Part shown: positions 41,215 through 42,057 of the stretch, piece by piece | Layout: each line of letters starts with the position of its first letter | How positions within the stretch are numbered: position 1 is the first letter of the stretch | Source of the DNA: Aquimarina muelleri DSM 19832 | GTDB lineage: Bacteria; Bacteroidota; Bacteroidia; Flavobacteriales; Flavobacteriaceae | Assembly (NCBI RefSeq): GCF_000430665.1 | Contig: NZ_AUML01000041.1 | Span: 1 to 42,057 of the forward strand | DNA: 42,057 nucleotides | Direction: 5' to 3' | Notes under the pieces: generated by a model | Seen by the model: only the letters and a program-made list of their open reading frames with translations | Databases searched by the model: none | What the model was told of the DNA's origin: nothing | Made by a program: the position numbers and the translations under genes

Positions 41215-42057
41215 TTAGTTAGGCAATCTAATTACTGTAAACATAAAGTCAAGATCAATATCATCTCCTTGATTAGTACCATTGTCACTATCTTTAATAT
41301 TTACAAAGAAACCACCAGTTGTTTGCGTATAATATGTAATTCCAGGATCGTCATAGTTAGCTGTTGAGTTACCAGGGCAATCACCACCACAATCAGCGAT
41401 AGTTAATTGTATTACATAATTAGCATTAGGTAAAGGGGTGGTAAATGTTATTTGATAATCTCCTTCAGTTCCTCCACCAGTACCATTATTTGTTGTCACT
41501 TTTGTTACTGTTGCATTATAAATAGCTCCAGTATTGACTGTTCCATTTGCATTGACTTTTCCAGCAGCATATACTACAGGAATGTTTAAGAATGCACCTC
41601 CATCAGTTCCCACACTAATTTGATTATTAGCATTAGTACTTACTACGTTAGCTGTTTGTGTATCAGCTGGTGTATTTTCATTAGTATAAGTTATAACACC
41701 AGTTGTTGTGTTTTGGTTTAAATTGGTTATAGTTTCATTAACATCAACCACGGTTCCTCCAGTAAAGTTTACTGTTGCAATTCTATTTCCAGATATTGTG
41801 TTCGTCACGCTTTCGATATAGCTAGGTCCTGTTGCACCAGTAAATCCAGTTCTACCTGTTGCGCCAGTAAATCCTGTACGACCTGTGAATCCAGTTCTAC
41901 CCGTTGCGCCAGTGAATCCTGTACGACCTGTAAATCCATTTCTACCCGTTGCACCAGTAAATCCTGTACGACCTGTGAATCCTGTTCTACCTGTTGCGCC
42001 AGTGAATCCTGTACGTCCTGTAAATCCGGTTCTACCTGTTGCACCAGTGAATCCTGT
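41215..42057 (-). CDS. collagen-like surface protein (partial)
   Basis: 281 codons are visible; the start is beyond the right edge and the frame is open to it. Residues at the window edge form a Gly-X-Thr collagen repeat: [15 protein letters not shown] in a 15-residue cycle, repeated about five times. This is followed by a coiled-coil-like [11 protein letters not shown] neck and a C-terminal beta domain ([25 protein letters not shown]..., [22 protein letters not shown]). The C-terminal domain resembles that of the 478-aa protein. All Y positions are Thr in the visible part, an unusual composition that could be glycosylated. Probably a secreted trimeric fibre; export route unknown. Confidence 0.85.
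   Translation of the reverse strand, partial: TGFTGATGRTGFTGRTGFTGATGRTGFTGRTGFTGATGRNGFTGRTGFTGATGRTGFTGRTGFTGATGRTGFTGATGPSYIESVTNTISGNRIATVNFTGGTVVDVNETITNLNQNTTTGVITYTNENTPADTQTANVVSTNANNQISVGTDGGAFLNIPVVYAAGKVNANGTVNTGAIYNATVTKVTTNNGTGGGTEGDYQITFTTPLPNANYVIQLTIADCGGDCPGNSTANYDDPGITYYTQTTGGFFVNIKDSDNGTNQGDDIDLDFMFTVIRLPN
41833..42057. repeat. 45-bp tandem repeat encoding the Gly-X-Thr region
   Basis: Five units of 45 bp, with the last ending in a GAT-GPS variant. Differences between units are mainly silent (TTT/TTC, GGT/GGC, ACA/ACG). One unit has Asn for Thr (GRN). It continues past the window edge. Confidence 0.9.

Noticed and set aside
41215..41808. Separate 197-aa gene starting at 41808
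   Set aside because: The supposed start is a GTG (Val) in the middle of a longer frame that is open to the window edge, so it is part of the collagen-like protein.
41805..42044. Open frame of 79 codons with a [14 protein letters not shown] repeat on the minus strand
   Set aside because: It is an out-of-frame reading of the 45-bp collagen-like repeat; the Gly-X-Thr frame continues through the same DNA and into the domain at 41215-41808.

Overview
The window is AT-rich DNA from a member of the Bacteroidota, almost certainly the family Flavobacteriaceae. An Aquimarina-like marine genus fits best, but that is inference. The supports are the Na+-translocating NADH:quinone reductase operon (nqrA-F plus apbE), a type IX secretion plug protein, a T9SS type B sorted protein, DUF3667, DUF4846 and DUF6695 family genes, TAnnTTTG-type promoter elements and almost no Shine-Dalgarno sequences. 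No rRNA, tRNA or CRISPR array was recognised.

Layout. 1-322: left end of an IS66-family insertion sequence running off the window. 482-9818: mostly housekeeping genes. These are a small orphan ORF, a desaturase-aspC pair, rsmG, a GNAT acetyltransferase, pruA, an NRDE/TANGO2 protein with a DUF6695 gene, apaG, and a DUF3667 membrane protein that is frameshifted in this sequence. 9894-11162: T9SS plug (DUF5103), divergent from the nqr operon. 11349-19884: nqrA-B-C-D-E-F, a terminator, a DUF4846 gene, a small conserved ORF and apbE, the flavin transferase that loads FMN onto NqrB and NqrC. 19905-23441: a large secreted or membrane-anchored TPR-CHAT protease-like protein, convergent to apbE.

23442-24539 is a gene-poor kilobase packed with repeats: a 42-bp tandem repeat that stays in frame as a 14-residue peptide repeat, four palindromic ATTCC elements, a 17-bp inverted pair, and one of three copies of a roughly 95-bp interspersed palindromic element (others at 4582 and 27604). 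24540-29401 (all minus) holds a methyltransferase, map, a RidA-family gene, a thioredoxin-like lipoprotein and gpmI. 29715-30750 is a tandem pair of small secreted ankyrin proteins. 30807-33661 (all minus) encodes an M48 metalloprotease, a CAP-domain lipoprotein, an M15 peptidase and a ClpP.

34033-42057 (all minus) is a surface-protein cluster of five genes: a collagen-like protein (open at the window edge), a 209-residue secreted protein, an SdrD-like/beta-helix protein of about 1117 residues, a T9SS type B sorted protein and a 478-residue secreted protein. Two of them share an N-terminal module (QID..SV.GLPTA) and two appear to share a C-terminal beta module, so they look like one modular surface assembly. 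This cluster and the TPR-CHAT protein with its upstream peptide-repeat ORF are the best candidates for undescribed biology here.
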